A stretch of DNA of 64,000 nt. Origin: Ursus arctos. Its lineage: Eukaryota > Chordata > Mammalia > Carnivora > Ursidae. The position numbers and the translations under genes are program-made. The notes beneath the pieces were generated by a model. It saw nothing but the letters and a program-made list of their open reading frames with translations. It was not told the DNA's origin and ran no database searches. The DNA is taken from positions 21,325,501 through 21,389,500 of the forward strand of contig NW_026622841.1 in NCBI RefSeq assembly GCF_023065955.2. The letters run 5' to 3'. Position 1 is the first letter of the stretch. The number at the start of each line of letters is the position of its first letter. Positions 1 to 11,599 of the stretch are shown here, piece after piece.

Positions 1-115
1 GCTGGCTCAGTCAGTAGAACATGTGACTCTTGATCTCGGGGTTGTAAGTTCAAGCCCCATGTTGGGTGGAGAGATTACTTAAAAATAAAATCTTAAAAAG
101 AAAAAAAAAAGGAAA
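1..115 (+). mobile_element. SINEC fragment cut by window edge
   Basis: Starts GCTGGCTCAGTCAGTAGAAC with the tRNA-like B box GGTTGTAAGTTCAAGCCCC, and ends in AAATAAAATCTTAAAAAG. The 5' few bases lie outside the window. Short form lacking the TC-rich body. Confidence 0.85.
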
Positions 116-221
116 GAAAAAGAAATATGTATATATTTATTTAGCTTCACAGCACAAAAAAAATTTTATGTGAGTTTATAATAGCAGTTCCTATTTTATT
201 TTTAACATTAAAAAGAGAAAA

Positions 222-423
222 TGGGGCGCCTGGGTGGCACAGCGGTTAAGCGTCTGCCTTCGGCTCAGGGCGTGATCCCGGTGTTAGGGGATCGAGCCCC
301 ACATCAGGCTCCTCTGCTATGAGCCTGCTTCTTCCTCTCCCACTCCCCCTGCTTGTGTTCCCTCTCTCGCTGACTGTCTCTATCTCTGTGAAATAAATAA
401 ATAAAATCTTTAAAAAAAAAAAA
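222..423 (+). mobile_element. SINEC, GGCACAGCGGTTAAG subfamily
   Basis: Complete copy: GGGGCGCCTGGGTGGCACAG head, TC-rich body, AAATAAATAAATAAAATC tail and A-run. Flanked by the 18-bp duplication AACATTAAAAAGAGAAAA at 204-221 and 424-441. Low divergence suggests a fairly recent insertion. Confidence 0.95.
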
Positions 424-470
424 AACATTAAAAAGAGAAAAAAGAAAGAAAACTTTGTCTTTGACTTTAA

Positions 471-657
471 TGATTTATTTATTTATTTTGAGAGGAGGGG
501 GAGGGGCAGAGGAAGAGGAAGAGAGAGAATCTCAAGCCAACTCCCCAATGAGCAGGGGACCCAATGTGGGGCTTGATCTCACATCCCTGAGATCATGACC
601 TGAACCAAAATCAAGCATCAGACACTTAACCAACTGAGCCACCCAGGTGCCCCAGTG
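471..657 (-). mobile_element. SINEC, older subfamily
   Basis: Reverse copy ending GAGCCACCCAGGTGCCCC; T-rich A-tail complement at the left. Duplication GTCTTTGACTTTAA at 457-470 and 658-671. Lies only 47 bp from the plus-strand SINE to its left, forming an inverted pair. Confidence 0.93.
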
Positions 658-2316
658 GTCTTTGACTTTAAATATGGTCTATTCTTCTCACTTCCTCCTC
701 CTTTCTGTTATCTCTTTTCCCTCCTTACTCAACTCTTTCATTTTTTCCCCATTATAAAAAAGCTCAAGGACATACATGCACACAAATCCTTGACCAATTT
801 GAATAGCTTCCTCCCAACTCAGAAGGTATTTGGAGTTTCAGCAAAGGACAGAAGCTTCACTGTACTTAGGAAGTTTCTCTGATGAACCAGCCTAGTCTGC
901 CACTTCCTCCAGCCAGGATAGAGACGTTTGCCAAGTCTTTGCCATAGCCTGATACTAAGTCACTTAAAAAACTAACAAACCAAAAAAACAAATAAACAAA
1001 CAAAAAAACCCACCCCCCCCAAAAAAAGAACAACAACTATATTGCCCTATAAGGCAGAGTAAAATAGAACATTAAAGGAATTTCAGTAAAGTCCTATATT
1101 TGGAGGGGTTGGGCGAGAAGACGCTGGTTAAGTGACTGTTTGCCAAATGCCTAGAGGCAAGGATTGTATCAGGATCATCTTTTGGACCACTACGTTGCCT
1201 TTTACAGAAAATACAATAAAATGCACTCAACATTATAATGCGTACAACTTAATTTTTGGAAGGATTCGGAAGAACTATAGGATCTTGTCAGGCCCCAAGT
1301 TACATTATTAACAATTAATCTTTATCATACATGCCCGAGGATACTGAGACTAAAAGTAGGCTGCCCTGTGAGAAGTAATAGCATTTTTATGTACTTTGAT
1401 TTTCTTTGTGTTATAAAAGTTGACGCAGAGTGAAAATAAATTATTTTGGGTTCCGGATAACCATATGCTTATGGTACTCACAGAGTTTAAATAGATGTTA
1501 AAACCACTTTTTAGAGCAGTTCTTTCCAAAGGAACAAGTAGGGATGCCCAACTCATTCAAAATGACAGCCTATATAAATTGAATTTCCTGCATGATTTTC
1601 ATTCTTCACTTAAATGTAAAATAGAGTTTAAAGCTATGCTTATTCTCAGAAAGTATCTGTAGTGTAGGTCTGTTTATCATCATGACGCACAACATAATTT
1701 TAGAAACATCTGCACACTGGGAATCAGTATGGTCTCTTGTTTTCAGCTTCCCTGAATCTCACAGGGCACCATCTGTCCAAAGACATTTAAGCCTTTCACC
1801 AGTGTTATGTGATATAATAAAATAGTGATGATTTACCTTTCTGGGCAAATCTGTCACCTAATTCTTCTAGGTAGAGAGTCAGGTTTTAAAATTAAAATGT
1901 TTATAGGAGGAGTATAATAGGGAATAAATTCCCCTAAACTGTTCTGGAATTTACTTCTTTCTTAACAGAGTATTAGAGATAAAAACAAAACTTTGCAAAT
2001 GTTTCTCTTGTAAGTAACTTAGAAGTGAGCCTGGGAGCTGGGGGGTCAAATTAAGCTTCGAAGGAGATAGCTAGTCGTCCAAGGTCTAGGAAGTCACATT
2101 CATGAGAGGTCAGATCCAGAGGCCAGCAAGCCAGGAAGCTATAGTAGGGAATACACATGGAGAAAGACCAACTTCCAGAAGTAGGATCAAAGCCAAGGGA
2201 AACGGATGTGGGACACTAGAGTGTCCAGCATCAGAAGCTGTCTTAGGGAAGGGATGATAAGAGAAACACAGGAGACCAGAGGAAGCTGGGAGAACAAGAT
2301 ATAAAAACTCAAATTT
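658..2316. other. Intronic sequence, nothing recognised
   Basis: AT-rich. Contains an A/C-rich low-complexity stretch around 965-1030. No coding potential beyond chance ORFs and no repeat family recognised by eye; 2020-2330 is purine-rich and may be old repeat. Confidence 0.5.
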
Positions 2317-2331
2317 CCTCTCCTGACTTCT

Positions 2332-2345
2332 GTTTCTTAAAGATT

Positions 2346-2388
<43 letters not shown>

Positions 2389-2553
2389 CAGAGCGAGAGT
2401 GAGCACAAGCCAGGGCAAGGGCGAGGGGCAGAGGGAAAAGCAGACTCCCCACTGAGCAGGGAGCCCATGCAGGGCTTGATCCCAGGACCCCGGGATCATG
2501 ACACCAAGCCAAAGGCAGACACTTAACCGAATGAGCCACCCAGGAGGCGCCCC
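2332..2553 (-). mobile_element. SINEC with long (TTTA)n tail
   Basis: Reverse copy whose tail has expanded to about twelve TTTA units (2346-2390). 15-bp duplication CCTCTCCTGACTTCT at 2317-2331 and 2554-2568. The tail repeat is a likely length-polymorphic microsatellite. Confidence 0.94.
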
Positions 2554-2568
2554 CCTCTCCTGACTTCT

Positions 2569-3555
2569 AAATATCATAAGCACCCCTCTCAGAGCCATGA
2601 GACTGTTTCAAAGCAGGATGCTACAAACCTGTGTTACCAAAACTTTCATAATAAAACTAAACACAGGATTCTAGAGAGAGTATCATTACTTTCTAAGCCT
2701 TTAAAATGCAATGCATTTGAAGGAGACTGTTGAACTAAATAGGGGTCCTTTGAAAAGAGTCTGTCTAAAGTGCGCCCTCATTTATAAAGGTCTTTTTGTT
2801 TAGGAAGCACCTTTGTGCTTAGTTCTGGAAATGCATTAACTGAAAAAGTCTTTTACCTCCTGACTTCTACTCAATTGTATGTTACCTTGCCTGTCTTTAT
2901 GGGAAATGATCCTTTTCATCGTTCAGAAATTATTTTCTTAAAAAAAAAACCACACATTGTTTCTTAGTGCTGAAGTTTTTCCTTGTGTGTTTAATCAGTA
3001 ATGAAAAAAAGTCATTTTCTTCAACTATCCAACTCTTTAAAGAACAAAGTAATGTAAGCTTTCTTTACTCTTTTCACATATAAATAGATGGGCACAACAT
3101 CAGCCTCAAATTGATGAAGACTTTGTTAAAAAATGAGTATCTTTCCATGACACTCCTCCATCCTTCCTGCTCCTTGAAAGGAGGAGTGTGGTTATTCTGA
3201 TACCTACATAAAACAGGTATTCAATAAATACTGACTATAAAACTCAATTCTCTACAATGACTTGCACTCATCCAGAAGAGACAGCACAGTTTGGTGGATC
3301 CCAACCTTTCTATCACCTAGGACTTATTTCCTTGTATTTCCCTCTATAGGCTATTTCTTTTGAAAGATGTTGTCTAATAAACAACCTGCATTAATATTTT
3401 TTTAACAAGATGACCATGAATTTTATTAACTTTCAAATAGTAAAGTCCAAAAGAATGTCAGGCTGAACAAGTAAAGTGAAAAAGAATTGAGCCAGGTTTT
3501 GGATTCTTTATCTACCTGCCTACATTTCTATATACCTTATCAATCTACCAAATCC
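2569..3555. other. Intronic sequence, nothing recognised
   Basis: Plain AT-rich intron. A possible short L2-like 3' end near 3160-3235 (ends GTATTCAATAAATACTGA) is too short to call. Confidence 0.45.
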
Positions 3556-3560
3556 TATGT

Positions 3561-3610
3561 AAAAAAAATAAAATAAAATAAAATAAAATAAAATAAAATA
3601 AAATAAAATA
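3561..3610. repeat. (AAAAT)n microsatellite
   Basis: About nine to ten AAAAT units, nearly perfect. Confidence 0.95.
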
Positions 3611-3731
3611 GTTTAAAAAACTGTTGAAAGCATCAGCAGTCATAAACATGATGTACTAGGAATAAATCTATAGAAAGATATAAATAATATCTATGATTAA
3701 ACAGACTTCAAAATAGAATTTTAAAGACCGA

Positions 3732-3767
<36 letters not shown>

Positions 3768-4420
3768 GAAAGAAAATCATATTCAATATTGGAAAGCCCA
3801 AAAATATAAAGATGTAAACTGTAGAGATGATTCCTCCCAAAAACATTTACAGTTTAGTACATTCTAATCAATGTCTCAACTCCCGTCTTGGGAGAAACTT
3901 TCAAAGTCAACTAAAATTTCATGCAAATGCAAAGGGCCAACAAAACCCAAAATACACTCAAATAAAGAGCAAAATAGGAAAATATGCTTAGAGCTATTTC
4001 AGTGCTACTGCAATCCAACTGACATGCTGATGCAAGGAGAGGTATATAGAACACTGACAGAGAGTTCAGAGCCCAGAAACATAGCCTACACTAATAGATC
4101 CTTGATGTTTTTTTAACGGGATGCTATACGTACTGCAGAGCAGTGAAAAAAGGATGATCCTGTCAATGGAGGGGCAGAGGACAACCGATAAGGGGAAAAA
4201 TGAAAGGGATATTGATAAGATAACAATGAAATTAAAACCATACCTCCCGCCATATCTAACAGTCAGGCCCAGTCAATGCCTAAGTGTAGAAAGAAAAATG
4301 ATAAAACTTTTAGGAGATAATAAAGTAGTATCTTGACAATCTTGGAGTGGGGCAGGATTGCTTAAGCAAGACAGGAAAAAGCAACACTAAAAAGGAAGGG
4401 AAGGAGGGAGGGAGGGAGGG
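3611..4420 (+). mobile_element. Old L1 fragment, 3' half of ORF2
   Basis: Degenerate L1M-type sequence in sense orientation: ATAAATCTATAGAAAGATAT, GTAGAGATGATTCCTCCCAA, ATGCAAATGCAAAGGGCCAA and CAATGGAGGGGCAGAGGACA match the order of the reverse-transcriptase 3' region recalled from L1. Many indels and stops; two short frames (3871-4116, 4121-4336) are remnants only. Interrupted by an AAAG microsatellite at 3731-3775. Confidence 0.75.
3731..3775. repeat. (AAAG)n microsatellite
   Basis: About eleven AAAG units with one interruption, inside the L1 remnant. Confidence 0.95.
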
Positions 4421-4425
4421 AGATA
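4390..4425. repeat. (GGGA)n purine repeat
   Basis: AAGGAAGGGAAGGAGGGAGG followed by more GGGA units; continues into an A/G-rich stretch to 4460. Confidence 0.85.
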
Positions 4426-4760
4426 GGGAATTTTTTTAAAAAAGAAGAAGAAAGAAAAAAGTTAAAACTAGGCCATTGCTCAAATTGTGTCTCTTAAAAT
4501 TGTCCAAAGTCGTCAACACTGTTACCAGTATGTCACATGGCAAGTAGATACATTGAGAGGAAGTTTTTAGAAACTTTTATAAAAATTGGACATGGAAAAT
4601 TTATGTCTACTGGGCCCAATTTAAAAATTATGTTTGCTTATCAAATGCCTTTTTTTTTATTTTATATTAATTCATTCACTGTATTTTACCAAAGTAACAG
4701 CTAATGCCTAAGAAAAAACTGAATGATCTGCAGAGTTTGAGAAGTAGTGAAATAGTAATG

Positions 4761-4807
4761 AAATTAATTTAAAATTAATTTAAAATTAATTTAAAATTAA
4801 TTTAAAA
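4761..4807. repeat. 11-bp AT-only tandem repeat, four copies
   Basis: Four head-to-tail copies of AAAATTAATTT. Each unit contains the perfect palindrome AAATTAATTT. Confidence 0.9.
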
Positions 4808-4942
4808 AATAATTCTATCCATGAAAAGATCCTCCATGATTCATTAAAAGACACTTTCAAACCACGGAATGCAAGAAAATGTTTTGGGTTCTTTCATTAT
4901 TTCTTTGATGTGTTAAGTGCACATTTAACACACCAAAGAGAA

Positions 4943-5130
4943 GGGGCACCTGGGTGGCTCTGTTGATTAAGCATCTAACTCTTGATTTCTGATCAGGTCA
5001 TGATCTCAGGGTCATGGGATCAAGCCCCATGCTGGGCTCCCTGGTTAGCGGGGAATCCACTTGAGAATCGCTCTCTTCCTCTGCTCCTCCCACCCCCCCA
5101 AATAAATAAATAAGTCTTTAAAAAACAACA
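4943..5130 (+). mobile_element. SINEC, older subfamily
   Basis: GGGCACCTGGGTGGCTCTG head, B box GGGATCAAGCCCC, short TC body and AAATAAATAAATAAGTC tail. Imperfect duplication near CAAAGAGAAG at 4933-4942 and CAAAGAAAAAG after the tail. Confidence 0.9.
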
Positions 5131-5880
5131 ACAAAGAAAAAGGCTTAATATTAAATGCAATAGATGTACCCCATAGCAAACTTATAAAAACTCTCCTTAT
5201 AGCTTCTTTCATATCTCTACAGGGGTGTGTTTGTTTCTTGATCTATCAACTTTAGACATTATTTATTGATTTCTCACAATGATAGCTGAGGATTTATACC
5301 ACCATTCCACTTCTGGTGTATCGCTATTGAAATGATCCATATTGGTTACCATTGAAACTTATAAGTAGTATAATACCCATAACTCTATTTCTTCTTCTTT
5401 CATATTTCCTGACTTCATAGTTCATAACAAGAGAACATTACTCTCTCTATCCATTGTTTTTTTGTTGTTGTTGTTGTTTATTTTTTAAATCACTCTTCCT
5501 TTTTGTCATCTACTGTGTGCCAGATACTTTCTTACCTTTTCAGGAGAGGTTTAATAATGTCTTGTTCATTGATTCAAAAAGGTCAAAATTAATAATTGTT
5601 TACATTTTCAAAATTATGTAAGTATTGCTTACTGATGGGCCAAGTAGTATACAATAATGGCTTTTTTTTTTTTTTTTTGCTCTTATTTTTAAATTTTTCT
5701 AGGCATTTATATTTCTTCTTTAAAAAAAAAGAAAAAAAAGAATTGCATTAATAATATCATTTTCTACTTCAAACATTCCATTAAATCCGCCAAGTCCCTT
5801 CTGATGCAGTCTGGCTTGGTGGCTGTCTTTGTCAGCTGCATACGTGTCCTTCTGGGGTATTCCTTCATTGTTTTCTCTTT
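5131..5880. other. Intronic sequence, nothing recognised
   Basis: AT-rich with TTG-repeat (5465-5478), poly-T (5661-5678) and poly-A (5721-5740) runs. No gene or repeat family recognised. Confidence 0.45.
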
Positions 5881-5884
5881 TTAT

Positions 5885-6358
5885 CCACTGTTACTTGTAG
5901 TGGGTTTGATTTTACCCACCACCCTCCCAACAAAAAAGATACGTGCATGTCCTAATCCCTAAAACAGTGTCTTTATAGATGTAATTAAGAATCTTGAGAT
6001 GAAAAGATCATCCTTGGATCATCCATGTGGGTCCTACTTCCAATTACAGCTGTCCTTACAAAACAGAGGTAGAGGGAGTTTAGACACAAACAAAAAAGAC
6101 CCCCAAGTAAGGAGGAGGCGATGCTATCATGGATTCAGAGTGAATCGATACAGTCACAAGCCAAGCCATGCCTGGAGCCAACATAAGCTGGAAGAAGCAA
6201 ACAACAGAGTCTCCCTAGAGCCTACAGAGGTAAGATGACCCTGCTGACACCTTGACTTCAAACTTCTGGCCTCCATCACTATAAGAGAATAAACGTGTGT
6301 TGACACGAGCCACCCAGTTTGTGGTACTTTGTTACAGCAGGCTCAGGAAACACACTAG
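5885..6358 (+). mobile_element. MaLR (MLT1-type) solitary LTR
   Basis: Old mammalian LTR retrotransposon remnant. Recognised by order of landmarks: CTAATCCCTAAAACAGTG, GTCTTTATAGATGTAATTAA, GTCCTTACAAAACAGAGG, CTGACACCTTGACTTC, TTCTGGCCTCCATCACTATA and the end CACCCAGTTTGTGGTACTTT. No internal retroviral genes beside it. The 80-codon frame at 5999-6238 is a chance frame. Confidence 0.8.
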
Positions 6359-6850
6359 TCAGGGCCAGGGCTGATGAGGTTAGTGAGGCAGATGCCTTAG
6401 GTACAAACCTTAATGGGGCACCAAAAATCTCAATTTGAAGATAAAATGATGTTTTAAATGCAGTTTTTTAATTAAATGAATGCAGAACACCCATGATGAA
6501 AAAACTACCAACATTTTAAAAACAGGAGAAATCCGAGCCTAAATGTGTAGGACATATTTTGGGACTCACCCTGGTCCAGCCCTGCTGCTAGTCAACTACT
6601 GTCTAGTTCTTGGCTCCCTTGGTTATAACAAGTAACTCCCTAGGAAAGGTATGAGATATATAATTTCTAAGCCCTTGGACATCTAACAGTGACTTTATTT
6701 TATGCTTACATTTGATCAACAGCTTAATAAAATTTTTAAGGATTCCTAGGTTGAAAAAAAAAAAAAAACTTCCCAAATAAATAAGATGTTTTGCTTTAGT
6801 GTCTTCTTGCATCCAGTTTGTTGAGTCAGGTGGTGACTTGTTTGGGTCAG

Positions 6851-6875
6851 GGTGTGTGTGTGTGTGTGTGTGTGT
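6851..6875. repeat. (TG)n microsatellite
   Basis: Twelve uninterrupted TG units. Confidence 0.95.
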
Positions 6876-7186
6876 CCCTCCGGAAACTTATGTCCTCCAC
6901 TTTCTCAAAGTGTATAACAGATTCAGTGTAAGCCTTTTTCTTTCATCTAACTCAACACTTGACAGGTCTTTTTAATTAGAAGACATATCAGGGAAACTAT
7001 TTTATATATTTTTAAGTGTGTTCCCCTTCCGTTTTATCTTTTCTCTCTTCTGGTATTCCTATTAGCCAGATATTAGAAATCTTGACCCCTTCCTCTTATC
7101 TTTGCTTCCTTCCAGCTTTCTTTTTAAGAGAAATGTCTTAAAGATTCCCTCTCTTCCATCTTCTAACCCTTTGATTTTTTAAAATT

Positions 7187-7189
<3 letters not shown>

Positions 7190-7233
<44 letters not shown>
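7190..7233. repeat. (TA)n microsatellite
   Basis: About 22 uninterrupted AT units; self-complementary and likely length-variable. Confidence 0.95.
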
Positions 7234-7236
<3 letters not shown>

Positions 7237-7896
7237 AAGAGATTGTTTTCCTTCTCCAATTGTTTCTTTTTTGGAGTTACTGTTACTGGTTTATGAATAC
7301 ATTGTTTTCTTAAGTTTCTCTAATATTATTCATCAGTGGTTATTTCAAAACTCTGTTTCCCTGTATTATCTTCAAATGACTTAATTTTTCTGATTTTTAA
7401 GATTTATTTATGATTGCCTTTCTTTATCGTGCTGTAAGAATCCTTAAAATGGTTGGTGACCCTTTGCTGTGAAATTTATATTCAAGTGTGAACCAACAGA
7501 AATATTTACTGGGTCTCTGTAGGTTGGAGAGACTGTCAGAGTCAAAATACTTTACTGTGAGAGTGACTGAGGCGTCCCTATTGTGCTGGGAACCTCTCTA
7601 TGCCAAAATGCAGAGGTTTTTGCTGTTCTATATCTCCCTAGACAGTCCACTCATATTTTCAGAGAAGAGCCTTCCTGTTTGACTTACGAAGTAGTGACTA
7701 TTTGTTAGGCATTCTGCACAAATGGGTAGGGCAGAAGACAGCTGTAGAGACAATCAACTGGGCATTTTGTTAATATCTCCTCCTCCTCTCCCTCTTTTTT
7801 CTCCCCCTCCCTCCTACCTTGAAGTTCTCCTCGGTACTCAAGCTTCTGCCAGGCAGATCAACACCACCCTTAGCTGTAATCCACCCAGGGGGCACT

Positions 7897-8077
7897 AGAC
7901 CAGTGGTTATAAACTGACTGTTATAACACCTGGAGGACCTGTTAAAACACAGATCACTAGGCAACACCCGAGAGCCTCAGTCGATGGGTCTGGGACAGGG
8001 CCTGTTAATTTGCATTTCTAAACAGCTCCCATGTGATGCTTATAGAGCTGATCAGGGATCACTCTGAACCACTGCTC
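7897..8077 (+). mobile_element. MER5A-like hAT DNA transposon remnant
   Basis: Starts GACCAGTGGTTATAAACTGA and ends CACTCTGAACCACTGC, giving degraded terminal inverted repeats around CAGTGGTT/AACCACTG. Internal GACCTGTTAAAACACAGATC and TTAATTTGCATTTCTAA match recalled MER5A. Non-autonomous and inactive. Confidence 0.8.
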
Positions 8078-8079
8078 AC

Positions 8080-9078
8080 AGCTTACCTAACTTGTCACAC
8101 ATCTGGGGCTCTCATTCCAGAACTGCTCTCCAGGTCCCACATCACTCTGATAATTTCAAACTGGTACACCTACCCACCAGAGATGATTATGAGGGAATAC
8201 TGGTTGGCTGCAGCCTCTTTGGGCTTGCTTCATTTCTCCCCTCCTGCATCTGACTTTTGCTGTCTACAGATTGTTGCAATCTGTTGTATACATATGTCCC
8301 ACATTTTTTCTTTATTATTTTGGGGTTGTACCTTCCAATTCTTACAAACTTTTTCTATCAGTGCCTCAAGTGTTCTTGGGAAGAGATGTAAGCTTGGTTG
8401 GTAAATAAGTCATCTTCAAATGGAACTCAGTTAAAGATATAAAATATAAAGATGACCCCTTCCCCTCGGCTATCAACTTAACTGGCACTCAGATCACAAA
8501 ATTGATATGATGTGTTCATCAGGTAAGAGGAAACATCTTCAATATTAGGTATTGAAAGGCCAACATTCCAGTTTCAGATGTCTAACTGAAAGCTTAAACT
8601 TTAATAGAAAAGTTGTAAGTTTCTGGGATCTAGTAATTTAAACCCAAGCTCTTGCATTGAAATTACTTCCTTTTGTAAAGTTTTTTCCAGTTGCTGCCAT
8701 TCTTCCCAGCAGCCCCAAGGACGTGGTAGGGATGCTACCCCCATTAAAAGTACGAAAGGTTTGAACTACCATAACATGATATCCATGGCCACGCTCTCAA
8801 TCCACATTTGAGGAATTATGCCCAAAGCACTCTAAAAACCAGGCAATGGACCAATTCACAAAGTTCATTTTCTTGGCAATGAAAATATTTTCATACACTG
8901 GGATATGTATTAAAGTAGGAAATCTCCAGGAGACGCAAGACAGAGATAGATGTGTACTGTACTGTAATGACTTTGCCTTTAGAGGCAAGAAATTGGAAAG
9001 ATAATGCTGACTCACTCCTTGGAGAGTTTCTGCTTTGAGTAAGTCTTTATCATGCAGAACAACCAACCAACCCCCCCA
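8080..9078. other. Intronic sequence, nothing recognised
   Basis: A 123-codon open frame (8033-8404, +) has no recognisable domain, overlaps the MER5A remnant and has no supporting splice or promoter signals. Treated as chance. Confidence 0.45.
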
Positions 9079-9122
9079 AAATAAAATAAAATAAAATAAA
9101 ATAAAATAAAACAAAATAAAAT
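9079..9122. repeat. (AAAAT)n microsatellite
   Basis: Eight AAAAT units with one AAAAC interruption. Confidence 0.95.
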
Positions 9123-9203
9123 CACTGTGATGGATCACAGGCTCTACTGGACTGAAACTTCCTTGAAGGGAGGGCATTCTCTAAACTGAGCTCTTATCTC
9201 TTC

Positions 9204-9410
9204 TTTTTTTTTTTTTTTTTTTAAAAAGATTTTATTTATTTATTCGACAGAGAGAGACAGCCAGCGAGAGAGGGAACACAAGCAGGGGGAGTGGGAGAGG
9301 AAGAAGCAGGCTCATAGCAGAGAAGCCTGATGTGGGGCTCGATCCCAGAACGCTGGGATCACGCCCTGAGCCGAAGGCAGACGCTCAACCGCTGTGCCAC
9401 CCAGGCGCCC
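9204..9410 (-). mobile_element. SINEC, GGCACAGCGGTT subfamily
   Basis: Reverse full-length copy ending GTGCCACCCAGGCGCCCC, with 17-bp T-run. Perfect 13-bp duplication CTCTTATCTCTTC at 9191-9203 and 9411-9423. Confidence 0.95.
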
Positions 9411-9423
9411 CTCTTATCTCTTC

Positions 9424-10797
9424 AAATAGAGAATACAGTCAGCTCTGATACAGACCGTAAAGGCCTCCTTCTACCCTTTGCATGATAGCTTCTTATTAGG
9501 CCTTCCCACAGTAGTTTCTGTGATGAAGTATCTTAGACAGTAACTATCAGCCAAAGGGAAGGGAATGAAAGCAGAATAAATTTTCAACTCTAAACTTATT
9601 AAACCTCTAGCACAAATCATCACATCACTTCTGCCATAAACCATGACAATCCACAGAGATGCATTTAATCAGGGTCTCTCTCAAAAATATATTGCTGGTG
9701 CCCCACAGTACACTCTCACAAACCTCTTATTCTCCTGATATTCGTGGTTTACTGACTGTTTTTAATCATGGTACAATGGGATATTCTTGAAAGAATAACT
9801 ATTAACATGAAGTTCCTTAACTAAGAAGTGTTCAGCATGAATTGATAAAATTACAATATACTTAAGTATTTGCTATTACAATACCATTTAATAAAGGAAA
9901 TATGGTAATTAATAGCTTCCAATAATCCAGAGTCAACTATAATAAGTAAAAAGAAGGCACCACAGAATAAATAACCACATTATAAAATAAAAGAGTGGGG
10001 TATCATAGAGTAACAAGGTATGGTGCTATTTTTTGTAAACTTGAAACAACATACATGTTATGCTTCAGTATATATCAGAATCATCTGGGGAGCTAATAAA
10101 GAAAACAGCTTCACTGAAGAAGGACAAGGCCTGGACCTGGTATTTTTACCAAGTTCCTTAAAAAGCATTGCACTTAGGAGTTAGTTAAAATAGAAAGGTA
10201 ATGAAAGGGGAAGAGAGAGATCAACATTACAGAAGGCTCTGGATATTAAAGAAATTCCTACCTCTCATTTTAAATAGATAAAATACCGAGAGAAAACTTC
10301 TTAGAGAGCTCTCTGATACAACGTCTCCATCTACATCCCCATATTCTTGAGAGTATAATGCTCCGAAATGTCTTTGGGTTCTGGATACTGACTCGCTAGT
10401 GTTTCTACACAGAGGAAGTTTCCAGCCTCTCTGTCCACACCTGGAGCACAGGGTAGAAAAGAGAGACTACATCCAACATCTGAAAGAAGCCTAGAGGCTA
10501 CTGAAGGGAGAACGTGCTAGAGAAATCAGCAATACCAGCTAACAAGGGGCTTGGGCATGCTCCTTTTTAATTTGAATAAATAATTTTCAAAATTGAACAG
10601 AACTGAAAAATAATTATCAATTTATCCATTTAGCTTAAATATTGAATTCATTTTTTGCGCATAATAATTTTTCTTAACTGGAAAAAATATATATACGGTC
10701 TCCATCTCATGCCTGCTTCCAGGTTTGTGAGTGAGGTCTGCTGCTCATGCTGACATTGGGCCACCCAGAGCTCAGCTCTTCCCAAACCCTGAATAAA
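9424..10797. other. Intronic sequence, mostly unrecognised
   Basis: AT-rich. 10060-10165 has TCAGAATCATCTGGGGAGCT and may be a decayed MER5-type fragment (about 0.35). No gene seen. Confidence 0.4.
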
Positions 10798-10814
10798 AGG
10801 CCCACTGAGGCTTT

Positions 10815-11010
10815 GGGCACCTGGGTGGCTCAGTCAGTTAAGTGTATGAATCTTGATTTCGGCTCAGATCATGATCTCAGGGTCCTGAGATCTGTGTTCA
10901 GCATGAAGTCTGCATGAGATTTTCTCTCTCCTTTTCCCTCTGCCTCTCCCCCCATTTGCCCACACACATGCTCTCTCTAAAATAAATAAATAAAATCTTT
11001 CTTTAAAAAA
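10815..11010 (+). mobile_element. SINEC, older subfamily
   Basis: GGGCACCTGGGTGGCTCAGT head and AAATAAATAAATAAAATC tail. Duplication AGGCCCACTGAGGCTT before and AGGCCTACTGAGGCTT after (one mismatch). Confidence 0.92.
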
Positions 11011-11026
11011 AGGCCTACTGAGGCTT

Positions 11027-11590
11027 AAAATGGGGAAACATTTGAAAACTGCTTTCTGAAAGGGAAAGCAGTTATTACTTAAGAATAGAAAAGATAGAAA
11101 GCCCCAGTTTTCCTCTGTGAAGGCCTGATGGGAGGGGAGGCCAAGAACACTCACTGTCCTATCCTCCTTGGCATTTCAGGGGCCATCTAAAGGAACCAAA
11201 ATGATTTGTGGACTATGGAGCCTTGAAGGATGTGGAAGATGAACTCTGAATACATTAATGCTCTCAGTTTGTGATCATGAACAAATATTTTGACTACTAC
11301 ATAAAGACTTTGATCTTCTCTGAATATAAGTTCCCGTGATTCTCAAAATCCCCACTGTCTGGGTTGTTTCTATACTACAACTAAATATTTTGACTCATGA
11401 TTTGATAACCTGACACCCAGGTAAACAGAGAAGTCCTGGGATCTAGGAATCAGGGACTTAACCATCAGCTCCCCTGCCCTGCAATTCCCACCCCTTGGTG
11501 ATGATTCCTGTTTAGTTACTGCCCACAGCCCTGGTTGGACACTGAGACACTGTAATGTTGTGCCCACTGTGACTACATCAGGGAAGATGA
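11027..11590. other. Intronic sequence, nothing recognised
   Basis: No repeat family or gene recognised by eye. Confidence 0.4.
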
Positions 11591-11599
11591 CAGACATGG

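Larger units (their letters stand above)
6360..7890. other. Intronic sequence with two microsatellites, otherwise unrecognised
   Basis: Includes (TG)n at 6851-6875 and (TA)n at 7190-7233. The pyrimidine-rich 7780-7815 stretch is low complexity. No gene seen. Confidence 0.45.

Noticed and set aside
222..423. tRNA gene (B-box-like GGATCGAGCCCC)
   Set aside because: It is the tRNA-derived head of a SINE, not a foldable tRNA.
3731..3775. CRISPR-like regular repeats
   Set aside because: Simple microsatellite with no spacers; eukaryotic DNA.
3871..4336. Two adjacent plus-strand frames as a small gene
   Set aside because: Degenerate L1 ORF2 pieces.
8033..8404. 123-codon plus-strand frame
   Set aside because: No recognisable domain, overlaps a MER5A remnant, no exon signals.
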